Shown: positions 43,760 to 52,475 of the stretch, one piece after another
How positions within the stretch are numbered: position 1 is the stretch's first letter
Layout: each line of letters begins with the position of its first letter
DNA from: Domibacillus epiphyticus
GTDB taxonomy: Bacteria > Bacillota > Bacilli > Bacillales > Domibacillaceae
Length of the DNA stretch: 64,000 nucleotides
Assembly: GCF_001975785.1 (NCBI RefSeq)
Contig: NZ_MSFI01000021.1
Location: forward strand, 1 to 64,000
Direction of reading: 5' to 3'
Made by a program: the position numbers and the translations under genes
The notes under the pieces: generated by a model
The model's input: only the letters and a program-made list of their open reading frames with translations
Told to the model about the DNA's origin: nothing
Databases searched by the model: none

Positions 43760-44092
43760 ATGAATAATAAAGCAATGTTTTTACTAATAGATGACTATTT
43801 AGACTTATACATTTATGCAAAAAGCATGAACGATTCTGATTGGCAGAAAGAAATCATCAAAAAAATTCAAGATTTTCAACAGCCTTCAATTGCTGAAAAA
43901 ACACAATCTTTATCTATGAACGAACTTTTAGAAAAATATACTCTTATTAACGATGAAATATGGTCTCTTTTTCAACAATTACGATATGTAAAACCGAACA
44001 GCTCTTTAGAAAACCAAATTTCAGAGTTAAAAAAACATCGTCATTCAATTTACCTTTTGATTATCGAAGAACAGTCACAACAGAGTATTTAA
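43760..44092 (+). CDS. Hypothetical protein (110 aa)
   Basis: Starts at ATG after AGAAAGGGG. All-helical, charged protein with probable coiled-coil stretches (SLSMNELLEKYTLINDEIW, SLENQISELKKHRHS). No known family. It lies between the first two palindromes in the plasmid-like region. Confidence 0.6.
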   Translation: MNNKAMFLLIDDYLDLYIYAKSMNDSDWQKEIIKKIQDFQQPSIAEKTQSLSMNELLEKYTLINDEIWSLFQQLRYVKPNSSLENQISELKKHRHSIYLLIIEEQSQQSI

Positions 44093-44148
44093 TTTAAAAG
44101 ATGTTTTATGAGCATAGGATGTTCCATAAAGGACTGGACATTTTTCTA

Positions 44149-44198
44149 ACATATACAAATATACAAATATACAAATCTATATGTATATTTGTATATGT
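44149..44198. repeat. Long AT-rich palindrome 2
   Basis: Sixteen-base perfect arms (ACATATACAAATATAC and its complement) flank an 18-base centre with further copies of the AAATATAC word. Confidence 0.85.
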
Positions 44199-44351
44199 CA
44201 TTTTATTTTATGCTGTATTTAAATTCATGATCACTTAAAACGTAAGAATAGAAAAACACGGCAAAATTTTTGGATGCCGTGTCCTGGAATTCTTTTAAGT
44301 TAAAGACCTATCATTTATACATTTTCTTTTGATAAGTTGCCATTTGCTTAT

Positions 44352-45085
44352 TCACCAAATCATAATAGCTACTGTAGTCGCAATTAATAACCCTGTTATA
44401 ACTGGAATGAAATTTTTTCTAGCTAACTCAATTGGCGAGAGTTGCAAAAATCCAGCTACTGCTACAAGTGAAGACCAGGCCACGATTGTTCCGCCACCCC
44501 AGATGGCACCCATTTGCCCGATTGCTGCCAATGTTGAAGCATCCATTCCAACTCCCTCTGCCATTGCTCCTGCTAAAGCGCCTGTTAAAGGAAGACCCGA
44601 AAATCCTGATCCATCTAAACCAGTTATTAACCCAACTAGTAGTATACCAAAACCAGCAATAATGGAGTTTTGCGGAATAAACGTTTGACCTGCTTGAATC
44701 ATATCAAATAGAAAAGCTGGTTTAGCAGCAGTTTCCTCCAAAGATAGAATAGAGCCAGTAAAATCGGCACTTCCCATAAAAAAGAACCCTGCAATTGGGA
44801 TAACCGGCGCCATTGCTCTAAAGGCAAAAATAAAACCATCTGTTATGTGATCACTAATTCTATCCAGAGCATGGATCCGATTAAAGACAATCGTTGCCAT
44901 TACTGAAAGAATTACTGCGACACCCCCGACAAATGCGGCTCCATCTGTCCCTTCAAATCCTGAACCACCAGATAATTTATTTTGAAACATGTAAAACATA
45001 ACACCTAACATTGATAAGGGAACAAGAACAGCAAACAATTCCCCCCATCTTTCTTTTCTTTGTACGATGAAAGAATCTTCTTCAA
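44352..45085 (-). pseudogene. 5'-truncated permease, gene A
   Basis: About 240 residues of a hydrophobic transporter with seven or eight membrane segments (FRAMAPVIPIAGFFFMG, GLDGSGFSGLPLTGALAGAM, GGGTIVAWSSLVAVAGFLQL). The frame can be extended upstream to about 45085 (EEDSFIVQRKERWGELFAV) but then meets stops, with no start codon and ribosome site. The N-terminal half seems to be gone. The substrate family is not identified. Confidence 0.5.
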
Positions 45086-45201
45086 GTGTATATCACGATG
45101 AAATGTTACATTACCTTATTTCAACTCTTTTCCGACAGTTGAATGTTGAGAACCTTCTATCTGTTTATGCCTGTTAATCGTCCTGGTTACGTCATGGGTT
45201 T

Positions 45202-46095
45202 ATGAGCAGAGCAATAACTCGCGGATTTGCCATGCCATTAATTTGGGCACCGGTTACCCCAATTGTAGGCATTGTCATTGGCATGACAGGTGTAAGCTGG
45301 CTGTCCATGCTACCCTATGTTGTCCCATTAAGTTTGTTGGGACTGGGATTGGATTGGTATATTGGATCGCGGCGAGCAAAAAGAGCAAATATACATCAAA
45401 TTCCGCCATTAAATGAAATTTCCATGACGATCGATGAACGGGAACCACATCCAGGAAAAGTATATCAGATCTTTTTAGCAATCTTTATATTTAACATCGC
45501 TATTTCTATAGTCGAATCACAATTTCACTATTCCTTTATCATTCTTGTGGCATTATTAGTCATTCCGTTTGCATTTTGCTGGTCCGTTTTATTGAAAAAA
45601 AGGAAAGAATTTGGCTTTCATTTGAAAGAACATTTCCAACTATTTTCAACTAGCATGAAAGATCAATTCTTTATTTATCTAGCAGCTGGTTTTTTCATTT
45701 CCGCTATTAACGTTTCGGATACCAATGAATTGTTGAATAGCGTAATTCTTCAGCTTGTGAACACAATTGGAAGTGGAGTATTTTTAATTTTGCTCCCTCT
45801 CATCCCTTTAGCTTTTGCTTTTTTCGGCCTTCATCCCGCAGTAACTCTTGCATTGGTAGCTGAAGCTTTAAATCCCGACATTATTGGTATATCGCCTCAT
45901 ATTTTAACCGTTGCGATGCTCGCTGGAGCCGTATCAGCATTTTTAGTAGGACCCTATAATGCTACAATTGGCCTTATGTCAAACATTACGAAGGTGAGTT
46001 CATATAAAGTTTCAAATTGGAATTTGTCTTTCACATGTGTTTACATAGCTTGCGTCATGCTATACCTACTCTTTCTTGAATTGCTTACTATATAA
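45202..46095 (+). pseudogene. 5'-truncated permease, gene B
   Basis: About 297 residues with eight or so membrane segments (RGFAMPLIWAPVTPIVGIVI, LLPLIPLAFAFFGLHPAVTL, LAGAVSAFLVGPYNATIGL). The frame begins abruptly inside what looks like a transmembrane domain, and no ribosome site precedes ATG 45202. It lies back to back with permease fragment A; both lack their 5' parts on the shared side, consistent with one deletion or inversion endpoint between 45085 and 45200. Confidence 0.5.
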
Positions 46096-46140
46096 CACTC
46101 TTTCGAGAAATTTTTTAAAACGCAGTTCCCCTGAAAACAT

Positions 46141-46174
46141 CTACACATATACATATCTATTCGTATATGTGTAG
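46141..46174. repeat. Long AT-rich palindrome 3
   Basis: Perfect 12-base arms (CTACACATATAC / GTATATGTGTAG) around a ten-base centre, in the gap after permease fragment B. Confidence 0.85.
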
Positions 46175-46362
46175 ATATGTATACACCAAACTAATTTTGG
46201 TGTTGCTTTACCCAGAGTTCAAAAAGTATTGTCTAAAAGATGACTTTGAGTTACCCCTGAACTCGAAAATTGCCCATTAATTGAACTTCAATAAACTTGT
46301 TGCCTGCTTGCTAGAAAATATATCAGCAAAATCATACTTATTCTAAGAAAAGCTAAACGGAA

Positions 46363-47241
46363 TTAATCAGTTTGCAAAAAGTCATATAGAACTGGATGAT
46401 TTTCAAACCCTTCTCTTCTTTTTTCGACATTGATCATGTTTCGCAATGTACCAAAGAAATATCCGTCGAAAGCACCTTTTATTCGGCCGTGTTTGTATGC
46501 AAAAATAGATTCTTTAAATGCCTGGACCACGATTTGTTCAAGTAGTTCTATGGGCTTTCCGAACTTGCTTATTCGGTGTGCTAATTTCGCTTTACCCCAT
46601 AATTTGTAAATGGCCTTTGCTTCACCAAAAAATTGTTTAACAGTGGAAACAAAGGTTTGGGGAATATGAGATGGTGTAAAGGAATCATCTAAAAACGGAT
46701 CTTCTTTACGTATGTTTTTAAAAGATTTATTTAAATTTAAATAATTGGTAGAATCAGTTTGAGTCTCTTGATCCTTAGAGTCATAAGGGTTTTCCGCGTT
46801 TTTAGTTTGGCAATCAGTCTGGAAATCTTCTAAACTGAGGTATTCTTTCCACTGAATAAAATATGGATGTTCAGTAAACAAATGGATCGGTGCACTGCGT
46901 CCATTTTGGGTGCTTGAACGACGGTATACAGTAACAATTAGACCATGATCGCGAAGTTTTTTTGAAATATTTCTTATGGTCTTCGCTGAAACATTATAAC
47001 GTTCTGCAAAATAGTCATCACTTGCAAAGAAAAATCCACGTTCGGATGCAAACCAGCACATCATGTCGATCGCTTTGCGAGTCCCCTCTTTTAAACGGTA
47101 ATATCTTTCTCCGTAAACAGCTTCAATTGATTTTAGCAGCATTAATTTAGTTGATTGCTGTTCTTTATGGTTTTCCGCGTGTAGTTTACATGTACTCATT
47201 TCCTTGAATTCACTTATTGAAATCATCTTGCTTACAGTCAT
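46363..47241 (-). CDS. Winged-helix replication-initiator-like protein
   Basis: About 292 residues starting at the ATG at 47241 after TGGAGGG. An N-terminal DnaD/RepA-like winged helix has YFAERYNVSAKTIRNISKKL followed by RDHGLIVTVYRRSS, in the style of Bacillus plasmid replication proteins. The C-terminal part ends with GAFDGYFFGTLRNMINVE, as in helical tails of such proteins. It lies beside a partition operon, a DnaA box and palindromes, which supports a plasmid replication role. No characterised homologue can be named. Confidence 0.6.
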   Translation of the reverse strand: MTVSKMISISEFKEMSTCKLHAENHKEQQSTKLMLLKSIEAVYGERYYRLKEGTRKAIDMMCWFASERGFFFASDDYFAERYNVSAKTIRNISKKLRDHGLIVTVYRRSSTQNGRSAPIHLFTEHPYFIQWKEYLSLEDFQTDCQTKNAENPYDSKDQETQTDSTNYLNLNKSFKNIRKEDPFLDDSFTPSHIPQTFVSTVKQFFGEAKAIYKLWGKAKLAHRISKFGKPIELLEQIVVQAFKESIFAYKHGRIKGAFDGYFFGTLRNMINVEKRREGFENHPVLYDFLQTD

Positions 47242-47339
47242 GACGTTTTCCCTCCATATCAAAGAAAACAAAAAGACGCATTTACCGTTTAATTCGGTAA
47301 ACACGCCTTCAATCTAACTATAATAGCAAGATTTTCCCC

Positions 47340-47368
47340 TTGAAAACTTGGCTTATTTGTCGTAAAAT
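47340..47368 (+). promoter_or_regulatory. Candidate promoter for the cloverleaf transcript (TTGAAA-17-TAAAAT)
   Basis: A -35 TTGAAA at 47340-47345 and -10 TAAAAT at 47363-47368, 17 bases apart. They point right, divergent from the replication gene, with the structured element starting about 29 bases downstream. Confidence 0.45.
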
Positions 47369-47396
47369 ATACGTATAAATAAGTAGTTAATAAGGT

Positions 47397-47484
47397 GAAA
47401 GCAAGTGTTTACCGTGGCCTATTCACGGTGAACGGTTATAAAGATGTTGGTAGCATCTTTATAACACGCTTTTGCCTTTTTTAT
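47397..47484 (+). ncRNA. Cloverleaf-like structured RNA candidate
   Basis: Outer arms AAAGCAAGTGTT and AACACGCTTTT enclose two hairpins. The first is ACCGTG/CACGGT with a seven-base loop. The second is GTTATAAAGATG/CATCTTTATAAC, a perfect 12-base stem. A T-run (TGCCTTTTTTATTT) follows. This three-way junction with a terminator-like tail lies between the replication gene and the oriV-like region. It could be a small regulatory RNA for copy control or an ssDNA replication signal. Confidence 0.5.
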
Positions 47485-47648
47485 TTCTCTTTTTCTTTTT
47501 TTCTATTCAAAATAACACTACCGCTTAGAATAAACTGAGTATTATTTGAATTTTTTTCAATTATAATTAATAAACTTTGGCGGTACAATAGCGTTTTAGC
47601 CTTTTTAGTAATGTTGTAGATAGGTCTACTAATTTACACATCTATAAG

Positions 47649-47695
47649 TCTACATGTATATAAATTAGAATTAATTTAATTCATATACATGTAGA
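47649..47695. repeat. Long AT-rich palindrome 4
   Basis: Perfect 13-base arms (TCTACATGTATAT and complement) around 21 bases that hold a further AATTAATT centre. Confidence 0.85.
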
Positions 47696-47736
47696 TTTTT
47701 TTTGCCTAAAATGTTGTTGTAGCGGGGTTTTTTGCT

Positions 47737-47745
47737 TGTGGATAA
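47737..47745 (-). promoter_or_regulatory. DnaA box near a probable plasmid origin
   Basis: TTATCCACA on the minus strand, perfect consensus, lies in a roughly 600-base non-coding stretch between the replication-type gene and the partition operon, flanked by two palindromes. This is a reasonable place for a plasmid origin. Confidence 0.5.
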
Positions 47746-47766
47746 CTTCGTGCACATCATCACATT

Positions 47767-47804
47767 GTAGACTTATCTACAAGTTTATCTGTAGATAAGT
47801 CTAC
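47767..47804. repeat. Long palindrome 5
   Basis: Perfect 14-base arms GTAGACTTATCTAC and GTAGATAAGTCTAC around ten bases; each arm is itself nearly palindromic. Lies just after the DnaA box. Confidence 0.85.
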
Positions 47805-47918
47805 ATGTTTACGCATTTACAAATCTACCGTTTTTTTAATTTGTGTTTTTTATTAGAAAAATAAAAGAAGCAGCGCTTGAATTGTTCTTCAAACACAGCT
47901 TCTCTGCTAATAATCGAT

Positions 47919-48290
47919 TCAATTTTTCTTTTTCTTTGATGCGTATATATCTAGAATTAGAGAATATTGTTTTTTTTCATCTTTTGTTAGATAAGTGGAA
48001 TGATATTCTTCTATTAAAATCTCTAATAAACTATCCACACTATCGGCAGTACCCATTGTAACCAGTGCATTTAATTTTTCTTTCGTTGACATACTTACTC
48101 GTACTGTTGTTGTAGAAGAGGCTGCAGTGGAACGAGTTTTTGTCTCTGGCATTTTCTTGGGAGTGGTTTCTGCTTCCTTAACAGGCTCCCTTGTTTTTAT
48201 GTCATTATCTAAGGAAAAAGTTGTCGCTGGAGTAATTTGTTTTCCTCGGTTTAAAAGTTTGTTAGGTTTTTTCTTTAACAAATCAGACAT
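47919..48290 (-). CDS. Ribbon-helix-helix partition partner protein 1 (ParB/ParG-like)
   Basis: A 123-residue basic protein. The N-terminal half is disordered (Lys/Thr-rich). The C-terminal half has a ribbon-helix-helix motif (TTVRVSMSTKEKLNALVTMG with DSVDSLLEILIEEY). Its ATG overlaps the end of the ParA gene by eight bases, with GGAGTGAAGG as ribosome site. It is probably the centromere-binding partner of ParA 1. The dispersed palindromes nearby are candidate binding sites. Confidence 0.7.
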   Translation of the reverse strand: MSDLLKKKPNKLLNRGKQITPATTFSLDNDIKTREPVKEAETTPKKMPETKTRSTAASSTTTVRVSMSTKEKLNALVTMGTADSVDSLLEILIEEYHSTYLTKDEKKQYSLILDIYASKKKKN

Positions 48291-49113
48291 GTTCCTTCAC
48301 TCCTACTTCTTGCTTCCATCTTGCAATAAATTCTTCTGTTACTTCTTGATAACTACGCATTACTTTTCGATCATGCATGTCCTCTTCTGATATCCCCGTT
48401 ATATCGTAACGCTTTAACCGTTCCATATTTTTTACGAGTGTATTAAAAAGATTATGGTCTCCAAAAATTTCTTTTGCACTTTCAAGAGTTGCTATATCAA
48501 CGGGTGCTCCATTTTTTAATAGAACAGGTAATATTCCTAGAATGTCCATGTGCGCATCATAGTCATCAATCAATGATTGAAGGTATTTTGTAAACATCTC
48601 TGCCCCTTGCAAACTGCGTTCCTGTGTCTGTAAGACAACGACCACGAAATCGGATGCATATAAAGCTGAATCTGTTATATCTGAGATGGTTGGAGGTACG
48701 TCGATAAAAATAAAATCAAAATCCTCTTTTAAAGGTTTTAGTAATGAGGAGAAATATTGTACGCGATCCAAATTATTAGGAAATTTTTTCTCTAGAAATT
48801 TAGGATAGAGCGCAAAGTCACTGAAACTTGGCAGCAAATATAAGTTTTCTTTTATTTCCGTTACAATACTGGATAAATCCTCCGCTTGAATGGCTGACAT
48901 AAGAGTTCGATCAAATGAAACAATTTCATCTGAAATAAGGGCTTTTGTACGTAAGTATAGGCTTGTAGCGTTTGCCTGAGGATCCTGGTCACTCAGTAGT
49001 ACTTTATAGCCCATTTTTGATAATGAATAAGCAATCATAGTACTATTCGTGGTTTTACCTGTGCCACCTTTGAAGTTTCCAAACGTTACAACTGTGCATG
49101 GATGTTTCGACAT
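48283..49113 (-). CDS. ParA-family partition ATPase 1
   Basis: About 276 residues, starting at the ATG at 49113 after AAAAGGAAGTG. Deviant Walker A FKGGTGKTTNSTM near residue 13, then LLSDQDPQANAT, and IFIDVPPTISDITDSAL as Walker B region. It forms a leftward operon with the RHH protein. Drives segregation of a plasmid together with its partner; distinct from ParA 2, so two compatible replicons may be merged here. Confidence 0.88.
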   Translation of the reverse strand: MSKHPCTVVTFGNFKGGTGKTTNSTMIAYSLSKMGYKVLLSDQDPQANATSLYLRTKALISDEIVSFDRTLMSAIQAEDLSSIVTEIKENLYLLPSFSDFALYPKFLEKKFPNNLDRVQYFSSLLKPLKEDFDFIFIDVPPTISDITDSALYASDFVVVVLQTQERSLQGAEMFTKYLQSLIDDYDAHMDILGILPVLLKNGAPVDIATLESAKEIFGDHNLFNTLVKNMERLKRYDITGISEEDMHDRKVMRSYQEVTEEFIARWKQEVGVKEHV

Positions 49114-49270
49114 ACTAAACACTTCCTTTTATTTTTTATGTATACATGTAGACAAATGAGTTATCTTCATAATAACATCATTTTCCTTATGTGTCCTGTA
49201 AATTAGAAAAGATTCTACATATGAATATGTTTTTCTCCAGTAATCTTGATATATAGAATCAAACTGAATC

Positions 49271-49330
49271 TTCATATACATATATACTAATATACAAGTA
49301 TACGTGTATATTAGTATATATGTATATGAA
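49271..49330. repeat. Long AT-rich palindrome 6 (60 bases)
   Basis: Arms of 25 bases are perfect complements, starting TTCATATACATATATACTAA, around a ten-base centre AAGTATACGT. The largest of the set, located just upstream of parA 1. Confidence 0.9.
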
Positions 49331-49511
49331 TGAAATATTTTTTTAGAAATCTATGAATAAGCTTTATCCCATTTTTCCAGTGTTTTAGCAAATTAGTATC
49401 CTTCGCGCAATATGTATGTGTCATGTAATACTGCATTGAAGGTAAGTACGATGATTATTAGACGTATATTTTATTACTAACTTTGTAGTATGAGCGTTTA
49501 ACGTATTCATC

Positions 49512-49553
49512 TATGTATACAAATATACAGAATTACAAGTAGATATGTATACA
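49512..49553. repeat. Palindrome 7 (imperfect)
   Basis: CTATGTATAC and ATGTATACAT flank AAATATACAGAATTACAAGT. Shorter and less perfect than its neighbours but made of the same words. Confidence 0.6.
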
Positions 49554-49822
49554 TTATAAATGTTTATAAAAAATTAAAGCGTAATTGCTAATTAATTTAA
49601 GATGGATCGTAACGGAAATGATCTTGTTGTTTTTTATATAGGATATAAAGAATAATGCAACTTCACTTTTCAATTCGCAGGATGCCATGGATCAACAAAC
49701 ACTTAAATGAATAGAAACATCTTTTAGTACTAAAATTAATACTAATACTGGTGTTGATGGTTAGCTTATTATAAGTTTTTATTTTAATGATGTTATTAAA
49801 AAAAAATCTACATTAGTATACA

Positions 49823-49876
49823 TATCTACACATATACTAATATACATATTTACAAGTATATTAGTATATGTGTAGA
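49823..49876. repeat. Long AT-rich palindrome 8 (54 bases)
   Basis: Perfect 22-base arms beginning ATCTACACATATACTAATAT around a ten-base centre ATATTTACAA. Shares the CTAATATAC word with palindrome 6. Confidence 0.9.
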
Positions 49877-50317
49877 TTCATCGTTTCTTTGTCTGGCCCC
49901 GTACCATTACAGACTGAAGGCAAAGCTTCTGAATATAGCTTAACTGCTGAGCACAGGCGTAGCTTGTTCGTATTTTGTATCACACCACCCTACCTTTCTA
50001 AAATGACCTTCATCTTGATTCTTTACGTTTTTCACGATAGAGCGACACACTAATGCTTAATCTGCTTACTAAAGATATCCACTTAATTTCCCGCAATAAG
50101 TGTCCCTTATTCGTACTAAGACTTCCCTTAGATAAATGTATTGAAATCCAAAGATAAAGTTAGAAGTTGATCTCACTGTATTTAGCTAATATGTACGACT
50201 ATATTTACGGAAGCTTATAACAGAATAAAGTAAACTCCTAAACTGACTGCTGTTTTTATTCCAAACATGTTATACCTAATTTGATTCCAACATACATGTA
50301 TTTGAGTAGATTTGTAT

Positions 50318-50342
50318 ATTCATCTACTTGTAGATGAGTATA
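50318..50342. repeat. Palindrome 9
   Basis: ATTCATCTAC and GTAGATGAGT around TT, within a longer run of ACATGTA, GTAGAT and ATATGTA words (50291-50358). Confidence 0.75.
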
Positions 50343-50452
50343 TATGTAAATATGTATACGAGTTTTTGGAATCCCTCCTTTCCGCTATATTTTTCAGGGA
50401 CTGTAATCGCACTAGTACCAGCACTTCTATAAAAAAAGTTTCATAAATATAG

Positions 50453-50510
50453 ATACATATCTACACATTTACAAGTATACATGTATATATGTAAATGTGT
50501 AGATATGTAT
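50453..50510. repeat. Long AT-rich palindrome 10 (58 bases)
   Basis: Perfect 21-base arms beginning ATACATATCTACACATTTAC; the 16-base centre holds the palindrome TATACATGTATA, making it almost fully symmetric. Confidence 0.9.
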
Positions 50511-50929
50511 ATGTATACAAAAAGTATTCAGTATGTATATACGATGGGAGTGAACCCCGCACAGTTTTTCCATGATTACGTTTTTAGCACTCAAAAGTTG
50601 TTAGTGATATTCATTATTTTTTAGTGTGAGAAAAAGTCTGGAACAGAAATCGTCCTTAACTTCATAGGCCCTATTTGGCATCACTTTGAATTTGTAATTC
50701 TTACTGGTCGGAACGATGAATAAAGGCACAAAATTGCAACCTAATACCGATAATGCTTTTTTTAGAAAAAATGCTGTGCAACAAAGATTAAAATTTCATA
50801 TTCGTATTAACGGTGTTGTTTAAAGCACCTCCTTAATCTAGAAAAGGACGGAAAAACTTAAGTCAACATAATATTTTCTTCTGTAACAAAAACCTGCTAA
50901 ACACAAGGCGTCTGTACAGTTTTAAGCGT

Positions 50930-51265
50930 GCGATGAAAAGTATTAATATTAGTACCAACGTTGAATTGAAACATATATTGCAAGTAAAATTTTTAATGCT
51001 TATTGAAGTTAATGAGAAGCTTAGTATCAAAGTTAGTATGAATGTCATTCTTTTTTTTGAAGTTCTATATGAAGGTAAGTTTAACCTTATTCGAATAACT
51101 AACGTTTATTGCTTAGTTATGATTGGTACCAAGAATGAAAATATAAACAAATTTAAAGGTACAAAAATTACTTATACGAAAATTCTAGTTAATAACCAAA
51201 ATAGTGGTACTAAAAGTGTTGATGGACTCATAACCTATAAACTAAGTGTCATTAGTGTTTTTTTA
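50930..51265 (+). repeat. Degenerate TTAGTA/GGTACTAA repeats before parA 2 (candidate centromere)
   Basis: TTAGTACC, TTAGTATC, TTAGTATG, TTAGTTAT, GTGGTACTAA, CTAAGTG and TTAGTG recur every 10-40 bases upstream of parA 2. The stretch can be read as a 111-codon frame, but its composition follows the repeats, not protein constraints. Iteron-like sites of this kind are typical of plasmid centromeres bound by ribbon-helix-helix proteins. Assignment is inference. Confidence 0.5.
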
Positions 51266-51284
51266 TAAGGAGGCTTTCATTAAA

Positions 51285-52073
51285 ATGAAGGTTATTGCAG
51301 TTAATAATAATAAAGGCGGTTCTCTTAAAACGACAACTGCTACAAATTTAGCAGGGGTTCTTGCTTCAGAGGGTAAGAAAGTGCTTATCATTGACTCCGA
51401 TAATCAAAGCAATGTGTCTCTTACATTTGGAAAGAATCCTGATGATTTTGATGTTGGTCTATTTGATGTATTAATTGAAGGGCTATTACCCGAAGAGGCT
51501 ATTGTGAATGTATATGAGAACTTAGATATCCTGCCAAGTAACGATGATCTGATAGGGTTTGATTTTGAAGTAATCGGTAAGGGGAAAAAATATAAGACTC
51601 CCTTTACGATTATGAAAGATACTTGCAGCAGGTTAAAGGAAGAATATGATTTTATCTTAATCGATACACCGCCCTCACTGTCACTCATGGTGGGCAACGT
51701 TTTTGCATTTGCTGATTCGGTGTTAATCCCATTTTCACCTGAAAGTTACTCCATGAGGTCCTTAGTGAAAGTGTTAGGGACGATTGACGATTTCAAGGAA
51801 CAATTTAATCCTTACTTAAAAGTGTTGGGGGTTGTTGGGACAATGGTAAACTTTCAAACTATTTTACATCAACAGGTTATGCAAGAAACGAGAAAATACT
51901 GTTCTGAAAGTGAAATTCATTTATTTGATGCATATATTCCAAGGAGTATCCGTTTCGCAAGCAGTGTGGCATACGAAAATGTTCCAGCAACACTCCATAA
52001 GAAATCAAATGATGTCGCGAATAGTTACTTTGAGTTATGGAAGGAGATAAAAGAAAATGAGCAAACAAATTAA
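51285..52073 (+). CDS. ParA-family partition ATPase 2 with unusual P-loop
   Basis: About 262 residues starting at the ATG at 51285, 11 bases after AAGGAGG. It begins MKVIAVNNNKGGSLKTTTAT; the Walker A is KGGSLKTT, where ParA usually has glycine before the second lysine (KGGVGKTT). LLIDSDNQSNVSLTF-type A' and FILIDTPPSLSLMVG motifs are normal. It overlaps the RHH gene 2 by 17 bases. Segregation ATPase of the second partition locus. Confidence 0.85.
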   Translation: MKVIAVNNNKGGSLKTTTATNLAGVLASEGKKVLIIDSDNQSNVSLTFGKNPDDFDVGLFDVLIEGLLPEEAIVNVYENLDILPSNDDLIGFDFEVIGKGKKYKTPFTIMKDTCSRLKEEYDFILIDTPPSLSLMVGNVFAFADSVLIPFSPESYSMRSLVKVLGTIDDFKEQFNPYLKVLGVVGTMVNFQTILHQQVMQETRKYCSESEIHLFDAYIPRSIRFASSVAYENVPATLHKKSNDVANSYFELWKEIKENEQTN

Positions 52074-52398
52074 AGGACTGGCGGGCTTTGGGGCGGTCGC
52101 TAATAATAAAGTGAATAACAAAAAAGAAACGACTGTTAGTAATAATAAAGATACTAATACTAATGATAATACAATTATTAGTAATGATCTTAGTACGGAA
52201 CGTGAAAATGTTGTAGGTAGCAGTGTTAATGATATTCTTGACTCTGTTACCAATAAACCGAAGACGATTAAAAAAAGGCAGATTAGTGCCTACATCGATG
52301 AAAGTGTCGCCAAAAAATTAGATAAGTTTGGGAAGGAGCATGGAAAAGGGGCTAAATCGGAATTAATCAATAACTTCTTAAAAAGTGTTTTAAAATAA
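52057..52398 (+). CDS. Ribbon-helix-helix partition partner protein 2 (ParG-like)
   Basis: A 113-residue protein with a long, Asn/Thr/Ser-rich disordered N-terminus and a C-terminal ribbon-helix-helix (KRQISAYIDESVAKKLDKFG, then KSELINNFLKSVL). In ParA/ParG systems the flexible tail touches ParA and can act on its ATPase. The DNA coding for the tail (52130-52200) is dense in TTAGTA/ATACTAAT repeats like those upstream of parA 2. The ATG lies inside parA 2; coupled translation is likely. Confidence 0.7.
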   Translation: MSKQIKGLAGFGAVANNKVNNKKETTVSNNKDTNTNDNTIISNDLSTERENVVGSSVNDILDSVTNKPKTIKKRQISAYIDESVAKKLDKFGKEHGKGAKSELINNFLKSVLK

Positions 52399-52475
52399 AG
52401 CTTCACTGATATAGGCTAGGGAAGGGAAGACATGAAAAAGATGAAGATCTATAAAAGCTCTTCATCAAGAGGGTT

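Larger units (their letters stand above)
49114..50930. other. 1.8-kb non-coding stretch between the two partition loci
   Basis: Contains five or six of the long palindromes, TTAGTA-rich sequence near 49724-49760, and scattered short frames without ribosome sites. A 35-codon frame near 50718-50825 reads TDNAFFRKNAVQQRLKFHIR but has only a weak ribosome site. No gene is called. Confidence 0.5.

Noticed and set aside
49868-50053. 61-codon frame between the partition loci
   Set aside because: Begins inside a palindrome, no ribosome site, no similarity.
50933-51268. 111-codon frame upstream of parA 2
   Set aside because: The sequence is dominated by TTAGTA-type repeats and there is no ribosome site, so it is better read as a non-coding centromere candidate.
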